44,178 bases of DNA from a virus. Below, piece by piece: positions 30,987 through 39,003 of the stretch. Numbering within the stretch: the stretch's first letter is position 1; every line of letters begins with the position of its first letter. Position numbers and translations under genes: made by a program. The notes beneath the pieces were generated by a model. It did not search any database. It was not told where the DNA came from and saw only the letters and a list, made by a program, of their open reading frames with translations. The stretch is from positions 1-44,178 of the IMG/VR virus record IMGVR_UViG_3300013005_000067; one strand, written 5' to 3'.

Positions 30987-31252
30987 TAGTTTTCCCAGTC
31001 ATCGTCTTGGTCGTGGTCTTCTTCCTCGGGTTCTTCGTCTTCGACGTAATCTTTATCATTGTCAAGATACGCAGTTAAAGCTGCCTTAACATCGCGATCT
31101 CCTGTAAAGGCATCTCGAATATCCTCTGCATCACTGTCATTGTCCATTAAAATTTGTACTAGAGTTTCTGCCGCTTCGGCACGATCTACTGTGTTTATGT
31201 AGCGTTTAAGTTCTCCCCAAATTTCTTTGGTTAATTTTACATCAATGGTCAT
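30986..31252 (-). CDS. Small acidic phage protein, 88 aa
   Basis: An 88-residue protein with a helical N-terminal part (KLTKEIWGELKRYINTVD) and a highly acidic tail (YVEDEEPEEEDHDQDDDWEN). The tail resembles DNA-mimic or protein-contact tails of phage replication factors. It joins uvsY by TAATG and overlaps the SPASM gene by 11 nt. Similar acidic proteins lie next to uvsY in T4-like cyanophages. Role unknown; partner binding in the recombination complex is a guess. Confidence 0.65.
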   Translation of the reverse strand: MTIDVKLTKEIWGELKRYINTVDRAEAAETLVQILMDNDSDAEDIRDAFTGDRDVKAALTAYLDNDKDYVEDEEPEEEDHDQDDDWEN

Positions 31253-31574
31253 TTTGTTTCCTTTTATCTAATTTTTCCGTATAAAGATCAGATGCACATG
31301 CAGTACAGCTTTCTTTCCTGCATATTGTATACTCGGTTAAAAACTTAAAATTTTCATCAAACAGATTTCCTAAATTGTCGTTCTTACAGGTACCTGCGTA
31401 GACTGAAAAATCAACATCTATATAGATACTTGTAACTCCAGCGTTACAAAGCCAACCTTTCCAATGGTGCAAATCTTTATCATACAATTGATTGGCAGAT
31501 ATTTTAACCTCGCTGCCGTCTTTCAATTCTACTATAGCACTGCAATGAATATCCTCAGTTAGTGTAGTATTCAT
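31242..31574 (-). CDS. SPASM-like iron-sulfur half of a split radical SAM enzyme, 110 aa
   Basis: It begins MNTTLTEDIHCSAIVEL and holds cysteines at 43 (GWLCNAG), 63 (GTC), 85 (ICRKES), 90 and 93 (CTAC), spaced like the C-terminal SPASM auxiliary cluster domain, with LGNLFDENFKFL between. The first gene of the pair (31571-32221) ends where such a domain would begin, and this ORF starts in the -1 frame with an ATGA overlap. So one ancestral protein seems divided in two. It could work as a separate subunit. Confidence 0.7.
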   Translation of the reverse strand: MNTTLTEDIHCSAIVELKDGSEVKISANQLYDKDLHHWKGWLCNAGVTSIYIDVDFSVYAGTCKNDNLGNLFDENFKFLTEYTICRKESCTACASDLYTEKLDKRKQNDH

Positions 31575-32221
31575 GAAAAGTTCATTTGGTTAGTAATCTT
31601 TATCGGGAATTGATTCTTTCCTTGTCTATAATCCTTGATTGGATGTGTATAGCTAACAATTCCGTGTTTTTCTAAAAATGTTTTGTATTGCTCATTACGA
31701 GCTCGATGCCATGATTCATCCATGATATTGACTGATACTAGACATTTATGACTTTGTGCAAACTGGTGTAGATTTAATACTAGATTAAAAAACTTTTTTT
31801 CTTTCATAAATTCACTATGTGTAGAAAATGTAATCCAATCACAATAATCCATCATTTCCTTATAGTATGCTAGACTAGCTGTGCCATTGGTAGTGACTCC
31901 AACATTCCCTAGGTCGTGCGCAAAGCACTCATGCAACCATTTTAAAAAAGGAAGAAAATTTTTATTTAAAGTAAGTTCACCCCCTACAAATGCCAAATTA
32001 TATTTGATATTTTTCCTAGGGCTAGCTGATATAATTCGATTCCACGCCGCTTGCAATTTCTCTAATGAATAATCTTTAGATGTTTTATCATGCCATTGAT
32101 CTGGACAATAACTACAATCAAAATTACACCTTGTTCCAACTAGCCAATGGATTGTAATACCCGGTGCATACTCACGTATCCGAACAATGGGATTACTGTC
32201 AGTTACTACAATCGATTGCAT
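31571..32221 (-). CDS. Radical SAM core protein, 216 aa (partner of SPASM-like protein)
   Basis: CNFDCSYC (C32, C36, C39) binds the [4Fe-4S] cluster and SAM; FVGGELTLNKNFLPFLKW is the GGE motif; VTTNGTASLAYYKEMMDYCDWITFS and VSVNIM supply further barrel strands. The 216-aa length covers only the partial TIM barrel and ends in KITNQMNFS, just before the SPASM-like gene. It joins the uvsX stop as TAATG, so it is expressed with recombination genes. Unlike the other two radical SAM proteins here, it lacks an N-terminal Cys region. Substrate unknown. Confidence 0.85.
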   Translation of the reverse strand: MQSIVVTDSNPIVRIREYAPGITIHWLVGTRCNFDCSYCPDQWHDKTSKDYSLEKLQAAWNRIISASPRKNIKYNLAFVGGELTLNKNFLPFLKWLHECFAHDLGNVGVTTNGTASLAYYKEMMDYCDWITFSTHSEFMKEKKFFNLVLNLHQFAQSHKCLVSVNIMDESWHRARNEQYKTFLEKHGIVSYTHPIKDYRQGKNQFPIKITNQMNFS

Positions 32222-33288
32222 TATTCGTTGATGCTTTCGTCGATAATTTCGTCTACTACTCTGATATCTTTCTGGTTGGCAAAATCTGCCATAAGTTTGT
32301 CTAAACAGCCGTTTTCATTTGCTTCCCATTTTTTACGGAACTGTTTGATCACTTCACCATCACTTGTGACAAATACCAAACTGTTGCCTTCTTTCTTGAG
32401 AATGTTTTTCTTCTCTGCCAGGTCAACCAATCCCGAATGTGGACTCATGCCAGTTGAGTAAGGAATCTTAACTTGCATACCTTCAAACGGTTTAGCATAG
32501 CGTGTTTTCATTACTTTACAGCCGGCACGAATACCGTTGACTTCTGATACTTTGTTGCCATCTTCGTCTTCTTTCAATTTCATTTTCTTCATGGCAACAA
32601 CAATACTCGATGCATAGATAAATCCTTGACCACCGGAGATCTTGTCATCGGGATCGAACATGTCTTGGCTTGCGTATGTATGATTAGTAGCAACCAATCC
32701 AACATTGTGACTACCAAACATATTAACACAGTTACGAACCAGTGCTGTCAGTGCCTTGGGCTTGCGGCCCATGTCACCTTTCATGTCACCTGCTTCAAAC
32801 TGGTTAACGTCTGTGGGGGTCAACAACATGCCCAACGAATCAATCACCCACAGAACCTTCATGCGTTCTTCATCAGGAAGTGCTTTGTAATCAATCATGA
32901 ATGTGGAAATTGCTTTGGCCACGTCGTCGATCATGCTCATATTAAGTTTAAGCAACTTTGCCGGATCAGTGTCAACACCCAGTGCGTGTAGCCACGATTC
33001 GTCTAGTGCATTTTCTGTGTCAACAAGAATAACAAAGATGCCTTGTTCTTGTGCGTTTTTTACAATGTTACCAGAGCAGATGTAACTTTTACCTGCGCCA
33101 GATTCACCGGCAAACACAGTTACCTTGCCTAGCGGAATACCTTTGTTGAAGTCTCCACTAATAAGATAGTTTAAGGCATAGTTGCCTGTGCCAATCCAGT
33201 CAGTTGGATCGTTAAATCCAATACTCAGGCCTTGGATGCTTTTGGTAATGTCCTTGCGGAACTTTGATATGTCAAATGGTTTTGCCAT
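32221..33288 (-). CDS. uvsX: UvsX, RecA-like recombinase, 355 aa
   Basis: Strand exchange protein for recombination-dependent replication. Walker A is FAGESGAGKS (about 59-68), Walker B is VLWVIDSLGML, ATNHTYASQDMFDPDDKISGGQGFIYAS is the L2-like region with the Gln-containing loop, and VILVDTENALDE carries the catalytic Glu. The length is near T4 UvsX (about 390). AAAAGG lies before the ATG and the start abuts the 316-codon frame upstream by 11 nt. It is followed by the split radical SAM genes. Confidence 0.95.
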   Translation of the reverse strand: MAKPFDISKFRKDITKSIQGLSIGFNDPTDWIGTGNYALNYLISGDFNKGIPLGKVTVFAGESGAGKSYICSGNIVKNAQEQGIFVILVDTENALDESWLHALGVDTDPAKLLKLNMSMIDDVAKAISTFMIDYKALPDEERMKVLWVIDSLGMLLTPTDVNQFEAGDMKGDMGRKPKALTALVRNCVNMFGSHNVGLVATNHTYASQDMFDPDDKISGGQGFIYASSIVVAMKKMKLKEDEDGNKVSEVNGIRAGCKVMKTRYAKPFEGMQVKIPYSTGMSPHSGLVDLAEKKNILKKEGNSLVFVTSDGEVIKQFRKKWEANENGCLDKLMADFANQKDIRVVDEIIDESINE

Positions 33289-33299
33289 GTTGTGCCTTT

Positions 33300-34202
33300 T
33301 TAATGTTTAACAATTCTTGCTCGATTATTATCTCGAGAATTACGATATAAAATTTTTCTATAATCAAATAACTTGTTTTCTATGTCAACTACGGTTGCAA
33401 TTGGTATTTGTTCTGCTACTAATTTAACTCCCATTTTCTCTGCCCACTGAGAGGATTCGGTACTAAAAGGAATAGTTTCAGGCATTGACAAATTTAATTG
33501 AAATGCAAATTCTAAGTTTTCGTAATTATAGTGATCGGGATATTTTAGTTCTGTGTCAAAAAATCTAAACTTATTATAATACTGACGACCCACGTATGTA
33601 TAGCCAAAAGAAAAATTTACTATGTCATTGTTAGTGACCATAGTGTCTTGGTAAGGATTTTTAAATACTTCCCATTTTTCATCGGCTTTAAATTCTAAAC
33701 GATTAAAACTATACTCCAATCGGTGTATGCCCATGTTCACTTCTCTATAAGGGTACAAATATCCTAATTTTTCTAGTGCTGGCGCAGTCTTAACAATTCT
33801 AATTTCGTCAGGATATAATTCGTGTAGCTTGCTACCAATTTTAGATTGGCGCATGTCACTGCTGAATCGCAGTTTGTCAATGTCAATGTCATGATAATGA
33901 GAAAACACCCAATCTGAATGCTCTTTGTTAAGAAATTCCTGATCTAGATAATTTTCCAAATTAGTATGTTGTTTAAATGATTGTCCTATTAGATCATACA
34001 ACATCTCATTTGTCTTTGATATTGCCCAATGCAAGTGTGTTAACTTTTGATCTAGATCTTTGTAAAGTTCTTGATCGTTGGAAAACGCATTTTGTGATTT
34101 TTTATTTGTTTGATCTATAAAAAATTCAAACAATTCATGATTATACTTGACCTCAAAGGGCAGAGTATCTCCAGAGTTATCAAATACTAAAGAAAATTTC
34201 AT
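33300..34202 (-). CDS. Uncharacterised phage protein, 300 aa
   Basis: The ATG at 34202 (MKFSLVFDNSGDTLPFEVKY) is preferred; the frame extends to a TTG at 34250 that directly follows the gp32 stop, but that stretch encodes a hairpin and is unlikely to be translated. The 300 residues are polar and aromatic, with helical patches (KDLDQKLTHLHWAISKTNEMLYDLIGQ) and beta strands (FSFGYTYVGRQYYNKFRFF). There is no motif, signal or membrane segment I can name. AT-rich codon use differs from gp32. It lies between gp32 and uvsX, so a role in recombination or head assembly cannot be told apart. Confidence 0.65.
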   Translation of the reverse strand: MKFSLVFDNSGDTLPFEVKYNHELFEFFIDQTNKKSQNAFSNDQELYKDLDQKLTHLHWAISKTNEMLYDLIGQSFKQHTNLENYLDQEFLNKEHSDWVFSHYHDIDIDKLRFSSDMRQSKIGSKLHELYPDEIRIVKTAPALEKLGYLYPYREVNMGIHRLEYSFNRLEFKADEKWEVFKNPYQDTMVTNNDIVNFSFGYTYVGRQYYNKFRFFDTELKYPDHYNYENLEFAFQLNLSMPETIPFSTESSQWAEKMGVKLVAEQIPIATVVDIENKLFDYRKILYRNSRDNNRARIVKH

Positions 34203-34214
34203 ATGTGTATTGTT

Positions 34215-34240
34215 TAGCCCAGGTGTTACCACCCAGGCTA
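34215..34240 (-). other. Hairpin between gp32 and the 300-aa gene
   Basis: In minus-strand RNA, UAGCCUGGGUG pairs with CACCUGGGCUA through 11 bp (two G-U pairs) around a 4-nt loop, 11 nt past the gp32 stop. The G-U pairs make it fit the minus-strand RNA better than the plus strand. No U-tract follows, so an RNA stability or processing role is likelier than termination. Confidence 0.55.
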
Positions 34241-34250
34241 ATTTTTTCAA

Positions 34251-35231
34251 TTACTTCTGTTGACGGGCCCGGATCATGGCCAAAATATCTTCGGCTTTCT
34301 GAGTAGGTGCTGCCGCGGCAGGAGCTGTGACTGGTGCTGTTGCCACAGGTGGCTCGTCCTCATCAAAGTCCGACACCGGAGCAGACACTGCCTTTGGAAC
34401 AGCAATACTGGCTGGTGCAGACTCTACAGTGCCTGCGGGTGCAGACACACCTGCGGGTCGGAAGTAAGAACTCCACCGCTCTGTGTCATATGCTTGACCA
34501 TCTACTGATGCTTCAAACATTTCTTTCATGACTTTCACAGCCGCTTCGTCTGGCTTCTTGGGCAAGAATGTGCTCAAGTCAAACAAGCCGTGTGCATCCA
34601 CTGCTGCCTGTTCCACTTCTGACAGTGCAGACTCTTTACGTGCCCACTTTGAGGTGTTGTAGTCAGCAAAGCCGCCTTTTTGCGTTTTTGTGATGCGGAA
34701 GTCCAGACCACGCAAGGTGTCTGTTGGAGTTTCTTCCAGTTCTGGATCCATCAGCGCACCTTTAATGATGGTGAACAACTGAGGACCAATGATGAATCTA
34801 CGGATGGGATTGTCAGGAGTCTTGTCATCTGCCAAGGGGTTCTCGCGAACAAAGCCTTGGAAAATGTAACTGCGTTTTTTCCAGTACTTGCGACCCATGT
34901 CTTCCAGACTTTTGTCTTTGAACCATGTGCGTACTTCTGTCAGGATTGGGCAAGTTTCTTGCCACATTTCCATACAAGGAACCTGTACGTAAACCTGTTT
35001 TGATTCCATCTCTCCTTTGATGCCATTGAATGGCAAACGAATCATTGCTCGTTCTTGCCAAAAGAATGTGTTTTTTGTGTTGCCGTCTGGGAGGAATCGT
35101 AGTGTAGTGGATGCGCCTTCTTCCATGTTCCAGTGTGCGTAAATTGCGTTATCGCCACCAGTGGATGCTCCACCTTTGTTGTTGCCTTCTGAGGCTGCGA
35201 GACGTGCTCGGATGTCTGCTAATGATGCCAT
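34251..35231 (-). CDS. 32: Single-stranded DNA-binding protein, T4 gp32 type, 326 aa
   Basis: Coats ssDNA and coordinates UvsX, UvsY, helicase and polymerase. It begins MASLADIRARLAASEGNN (basic N-terminal cooperativity region), has a core with HWNMEEGASTTLRFLPDG, TFFWQERAMIRLPFNG, VYVQVPCMEMW and KYWKKRSYIFQGF (aromatic and basic ssDNA-binding strands), and a Pro/Ala-rich linker after FRPAGVSAPAG leading to an acidic patch DFDEDEPP and the helical tail AEDILAMIRARQQK. That tail differs from the T4 acidic C-terminus in ending basic. A duplicated element in its leader may serve autoregulation. Confidence 0.9.
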   Translation of the reverse strand: MASLADIRARLAASEGNNKGGASTGGDNAIYAHWNMEEGASTTLRFLPDGNTKNTFFWQERAMIRLPFNGIKGEMESKQVYVQVPCMEMWQETCPILTEVRTWFKDKSLEDMGRKYWKKRSYIFQGFVRENPLADDKTPDNPIRRFIIGPQLFTIIKGALMDPELEETPTDTLRGLDFRITKTQKGGFADYNTSKWARKESALSEVEQAAVDAHGLFDLSTFLPKKPDEAAVKVMKEMFEASVDGQAYDTERWSSYFRPAGVSAPAGTVESAPASIAVPKAVSAPVSDFDEDEPPVATAPVTAPAAAAPTQKAEDILAMIRARQQK

Positions 35232-35233
35232 TT

Positions 35234-35276
35234 TAAGTTGCCTTTCTAGTGTTATAAAATGTTTTCTAAGTTGCCT
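35234..35276 (-). promoter_or_regulatory. Duplicated AGGCAACTTA element in the gp32 leader
   Basis: AGGCAACTTA occurs twice on the minus strand (35234-35243 and 35267-35276), exactly 33 nt apart. The copy next to the ATG includes the AAGG ribosome site. TATAAC at 35251-35256 is a possible -10. The repeat may be a gp32 translational operator, as T4 gp32 represses its own mRNA. Confidence 0.45.
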
Positions 35277-35288
35277 GTGATGCTAATG

Positions 35289-35324
35289 AAAAAAGCGTGT
35301 CACTGTTGTAGTGTACACGCTTTT
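35289..35324 (-). terminator. Strong terminator upstream of gp32
   Basis: Perfect 10-bp stem AAAAGCGTGT / ACACGCTTTT with a 14-nt loop and a six-T run on the minus strand. It should end transcripts of the 676-aa gene before gp32. Confidence 0.85.
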
Positions 35325-35341
35325 GTTGTCAGCGTCAATGA

Positions 35342-35349
35342 TATTTATG
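35342..35349 (-). promoter_or_regulatory. Late promoter CATAAATA upstream of the gp32 hairpin
   Basis: Minus-strand CATAAATA (7 of 8) between the 676-aa gene stop and the terminator hairpin. A transcript from it would begin just before the hairpin, so it either gives a short leader RNA or a gp32 mRNA with a 5' hairpin. Confidence 0.45.
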
Positions 35350-35372
35350 ACGCATTTGTTCTAATGACTATT

Positions 35373-37403
35373 TTATGATCTAATCATCCCGGACAGTTCT
35401 CGCAACCGGTGTAGCACATCTTCTTCTACGTCATCGAACTTTTGAAGTTTACCAGAGTGTCCGTATTGGCCTTGTAACGTTGTGGTTTCTCCCAGAGGTG
35501 GGTTGCCGGTTGTCACTGCAACTTCTTCTGCCATATTGCCTAACATTTGTTCGATCTGCTTGATCCATCCACTTACGTCACTAGATCCAATTTCTTCTAC
35601 ATCACCTACAAAGTCTGCAACTTCGTCAATGGCGGCTGTTACTTTTTCTGGACCGTACTTGCTCAACAAATCCGAACGTTGCATTAAAATTCTACGTGTG
35701 ATAGCACTGGCCACTGGACTGTCTTCCATGCCTTCTGCCATGTCAGGCTTGGAATTATTCATTCCTGATAGTTCTTGCAAACGAGATATTGTATCCTGCT
35801 CGCCTTCGTACATGCTGCCGCATTCCATTAGGCCGTGTTCTGGGCAGTGTTCGCCTTCGGCAGTGTAGTTGCATGATCCATCTGTTTCTTCTTCGCCAAA
35901 TGCATCTTGTGCGGCGCTGCCTAGTTTGGCACCAGTCATTGCACCACCTGGACTCTTTGTCAGTGCGGCACCACCAATGCCACCTACTATTGAGCCAAGC
36001 ATGCCATCTTGTAACAACTCGTTGTTCATTCCGCCATCAACTGAATATTCTTCATCATCTTGTTCAGCTACAGGAGGGGGCGGAACTTCGGCTGGTGCTT
36101 CTGCCGGCACAGCAGGTGCTTCGGGCGCAACTGTTGGCGGGGCTAACTGTTCTGATTTGAGTGCGTCTAGCACCGGCTCAAAATCTTCAAATCCTTTGTT
36201 GGACATGTCTTTGATACGTGCAATAACCAGGTTGCGGCAATCAGCATCGGGATCTTGTTCAGCTAAATCTTGCAGTTGATCGAACAGAATATCATCACCA
36301 ACTAAACTGTACAACTGTTCTGTTGCATTGGTTGCATCTGCACCAACTGGCAACTCTTGTGACAGCAATGCAATAAGTTCTTGCTGTTGTTCTGGGGTGT
36401 TGGGTGTTGCCCAGGTGCCTTCTAATAGGTTTTCGGCCCAGGCTTCAAATATGTTTGCTTCTTTCATTGCAGTTCCTTGTTGTTGTATACGGGCCAAGAT
36501 AGGCAAGGCCTGTTCAATTCGCGAATCAATTGTTTCTTGAACAAATAGTGTTTTAATGTCTTCGATGATTACATCTTGCTCGGTTATGTCGGCAGGATTC
36601 CAACTTTCAAAGTAGCTGTTGTATCCACGACTTGAAGCCAGGCCTTTAAGAGTCCGGCTCATTGTGGCATGGTACACATTGGTTTCATTCACCAGGTTGG
36701 CAGTGTCGCCTTCAAACACACGGCCATGACTGGCTCTGCGGAAACGGCTCAGCACATTGAGTTCTTCCACTATGTTGGCAATGTGCTGTCCCCGCATGTC
36801 ATAGGGTCTGCCACCTTGACGCACATGCTCTACCATGGCGCGGCCACCTGCTAGGTTGCGGAATGGTAACTTGTAACGCTCGCCTTCGGCTGTTTCTAAA
36901 AATAAACTTTCAACTTGACGGAACCGTGCTTCATTCACGCCCATTGGACGCTTGTGACGTATCATTAAGCGCACAGAATCCGGACCACCGTTCCAACTCA
37001 CATTCTTTGTGCCGTTCCACGATTCAAACAGGCCTTCTTTGAGTGCGGCCTGACCTTGCATGCTGTACTTGAGTCTGTTGATATTTTGACTGCCAAAAGT
37101 CATAAAATTCTTTGTGGCAAAGTTTTTAAGTTGATGCTGGAACTCATACCATTCGGTTTTGTCTTCACTGTCCATGCCGCGGCCCACATTGTCACCGCTG
37201 AATAATTCCAGTTGTTTATCATCTCCCAGCATCACAACCACTGTGCCGTAGTTGGTGCCGCCTGCACTGACAAATTCAAAACTGTAAATCTCAGCATCTT
37301 CTGCTGTGGGTGCAGGCTTGCCAGTGCTGTCTAGTATTTCTGGGTCAAAGCCGCGTGTGACCAATAGGTCAAAAAGTTGTTGTCCGGGAGTATTCTGTGC
37401 CAT
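35373..37403 (-). CDS. Large virion structural protein, 676 aa
   Basis: The N-terminal 270 residues mix strands and helices (SVRLMIRHKRPMGVNEARFR); a helical middle has ESWN and FEAWAENLLEG repeats. A Pro/Ala linker (421-448) precedes a glycine-rich segment (SIVGGIGGAALTKSPGGAMT), a Cys/His group (C511, C520, H523, C528), and two copies of a short motif (SRLQELSGM near 540-548, HRLRELSGM at the end). The late box GATAAATA ends 7 nt before the ATG and no Shine-Dalgarno is seen. It lies after the terminase. Head, neck or ejected-protein roles are all possible; I do not recognise the family. Confidence 0.65.
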   Translation of the reverse strand: MAQNTPGQQLFDLLVTRGFDPEILDSTGKPAPTAEDAEIYSFEFVSAGGTNYGTVVVMLGDDKQLELFSGDNVGRGMDSEDKTEWYEFQHQLKNFATKNFMTFGSQNINRLKYSMQGQAALKEGLFESWNGTKNVSWNGGPDSVRLMIRHKRPMGVNEARFRQVESLFLETAEGERYKLPFRNLAGGRAMVEHVRQGGRPYDMRGQHIANIVEELNVLSRFRRASHGRVFEGDTANLVNETNVYHATMSRTLKGLASSRGYNSYFESWNPADITEQDVIIEDIKTLFVQETIDSRIEQALPILARIQQQGTAMKEANIFEAWAENLLEGTWATPNTPEQQQELIALLSQELPVGADATNATEQLYSLVGDDILFDQLQDLAEQDPDADCRNLVIARIKDMSNKGFEDFEPVLDALKSEQLAPPTVAPEAPAVPAEAPAEVPPPPVAEQDDEEYSVDGGMNNELLQDGMLGSIVGGIGGAALTKSPGGAMTGAKLGSAAQDAFGEEETDGSCNYTAEGEHCPEHGLMECGSMYEGEQDTISRLQELSGMNNSKPDMAEGMEDSPVASAITRRILMQRSDLLSKYGPEKVTAAIDEVADFVGDVEEIGSSDVSGWIKQIEQMLGNMAEEVAVTTGNPPLGETTTLQGQYGHSGKLQKFDDVEEDVLHRLRELSGMIRS

Positions 37404-37410
37404 AGTGTTC

Positions 37411-37418
37411 TATTTATC
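37411..37418 (-). promoter_or_regulatory. Late promoter GATAAATA abutting ATG
   Basis: Minus-strand GATAAATA (7 of 8), 7 nt, then ATG at 37403, in the 25-bp gap after the terminase gene. Confidence 0.7.
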
Positions 37419-37428
37419 CAATTTAGCT

Positions 37429-39003
37429 TTAACGTAATGTGGCAAAAAACGGCATAGGCTCTATCATTGTATCGCCAAAATCACGCATTTGCGAGTCCAT
37501 TTCTGTGTGATAGTTCTGTAACAACTGCATCATGCGTATGGCCAACAGTGTGCCCATGACCAAGTCGTCTGTTTCACCGGGTTTGGCAGCATAACTTGTT
37601 CCGTGTGCCACAAACGTTTTGAGTTCTGATACCAGCGGAGCACTGTTGATCGACATCTTTTTGGATTCTACCAAGATCTTTAACTTGCTACAGGCTGATA
37701 ACTTGCTCTTGTTTGTGGTGTTAAATCCCTTGCGGATTCTACGTGCGCCTCCGGCCACAGAGTTGTCACTTAAGAAATAGCCTTCAATGTTTTCTTCGCC
37801 AAACTCTGCAATAGAGATCAGTGCGGCTTCGCCAATGGTGTTGTTTTCTACTGAGTAGTAAATGCTCTTGGGATCTTTAACAGTTTCGTTGATGTGTTTA
37901 CACACGTCAGATAAGATACGTATCTGTGCTGGAATAGTTGTTTTATTATGGCGCCATTCAGCCACTTGTATGGTAGTATTGGCTTCAAACACCTGTATGG
38001 CAGCAGGATCGCCGCCTGTGCCCAAACTTGGGTCCAGGGCTACAACATACAGTTTGCCAGCCTCGGGCCGTTTATACCAACGCACTTGCCCTGTTCTATA
38101 CAGGGGATCTTGTTGACCTTTTAACTCAACCAAGATAGCCGGTGCAATCAGTGTTTCATCGTTGATAATAAACTCACAGCCAATTTCTCGACGGAAACGA
38201 TCTGTTCCCAACTGTGCTTCCATACTGGCGCCCCAGGCTTCATCACGGTCTGGATGCTCTTGCCAGAAACTACGGAATGCCTTGAATCCATTGATACCTA
38301 GGGGTGTTGGATTGCCATATTCATCTTCGCACTTGTTGGCGCTTTTCCATAACAGAGCAAATTGATCTTCGTCTGAGTTTGGTGTTGATGTAATAATTGC
38401 CTTACCACCAGTTGCTAGTGTGGGGCTAATACTGGTCCAAAACTCTTTGGCAATAGTGGGCCGAACAAACGCAAACTCGTCTGCGTATAAGAGTGATATA
38501 CTCATACCACGACCAGTTGTTTCTGTGGTTGTGGCTGATATGATACGGCTTCCGTTTTCAAAGTCTATTGAGCCTTTGTTGTAACTAGTAACACCTGCAC
38601 GTATGTGATCTGGGCATAGTTCGTAAGCAAAGCGTATGCGTTGCATGATCTCTTGGGCACCTGTGTACTTGTGTGCGGCAATAAGAATTGTTGAGTCTGG
38701 CACAAACATTGCATACCATAGCAAGTATCCGGCAGCACTTGTGGACTTGCCGGTTTGTCGAGGCATCATAGAGATACTGAAGCGATAATTATGATACACA
38801 TTGATCAATCGTTCTTGATACTCAAATGGATGATACAACATTTTGCCTTGTGTAGGATGCTGTATATAAAAGAAATGATCTAGGAAGTATGCTGGACCTG
38901 TGACAGAGTCTGCACAGTCCATAAACTCTGTTATTTCTGCTTCCGAGAATGCTTGCCGCCGGTGCGGCGCTTTGATCAATACGCCTTCTAAACTTTTAGC
39001 CAT
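37429..39003 (-). CDS. 17: Large terminase subunit, T4 gp17 type, 524 aa
   Basis: The DNA-packaging motor: an ATPase domain with Walker A MMPRQTGKST (about 79-88) and Walker B SLLYADEFAF (170-179), coupling motif IITSTPNSDEDQF, and a C-terminal RNase H-like nuclease with VVALDPSLGTGGD (D324), SVENNTIGEAAL and TDDLVMGTLLA for the remaining acids. Length is near T4 gp17 (610) and cyanophage forms (about 550). It overlaps the SGNH gene upstream by 8 nt. This gene fixes the T4-like identity of the contig. Confidence 0.95.
   Translation of the reverse strand: MAKSLEGVLIKAPHRRQAFSEAEITEFMDCADSVTGPAYFLDHFFYIQHPTQGKMLYHPFEYQERLINVYHNYRFSISMMPRQTGKSTSAAGYLLWYAMFVPDSTILIAAHKYTGAQEIMQRIRFAYELCPDHIRAGVTSYNKGSIDFENGSRIISATTTETTGRGMSISLLYADEFAFVRPTIAKEFWTSISPTLATGGKAIITSTPNSDEDQFALLWKSANKCEDEYGNPTPLGINGFKAFRSFWQEHPDRDEAWGASMEAQLGTDRFRREIGCEFIINDETLIAPAILVELKGQQDPLYRTGQVRWYKRPEAGKLYVVALDPSLGTGGDPAAIQVFEANTTIQVAEWRHNKTTIPAQIRILSDVCKHINETVKDPKSIYYSVENNTIGEAALISIAEFGEENIEGYFLSDNSVAGGARRIRKGFNTTNKSKLSACSKLKILVESKKMSINSAPLVSELKTFVAHGTSYAAKPGETDDLVMGTLLAIRMMQLLQNYHTEMDSQMRDFGDTMIEPMPFFATLR

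Noticed and set aside
34215-34240. Plus-strand terminator (six T after the hairpin on the plus strand)
   Set aside because: In plus-strand RNA two pairs become C-A mismatches and no plus-strand gene ends here; the minus-strand RNA pairs fully.
35482-36279. Plus-strand frames up to 136 aa opposite the 676-aa gene
   Set aside because: Antisense of the Pro/Ala and Gly-rich parts of the structural gene; biased composition explains the open frames.
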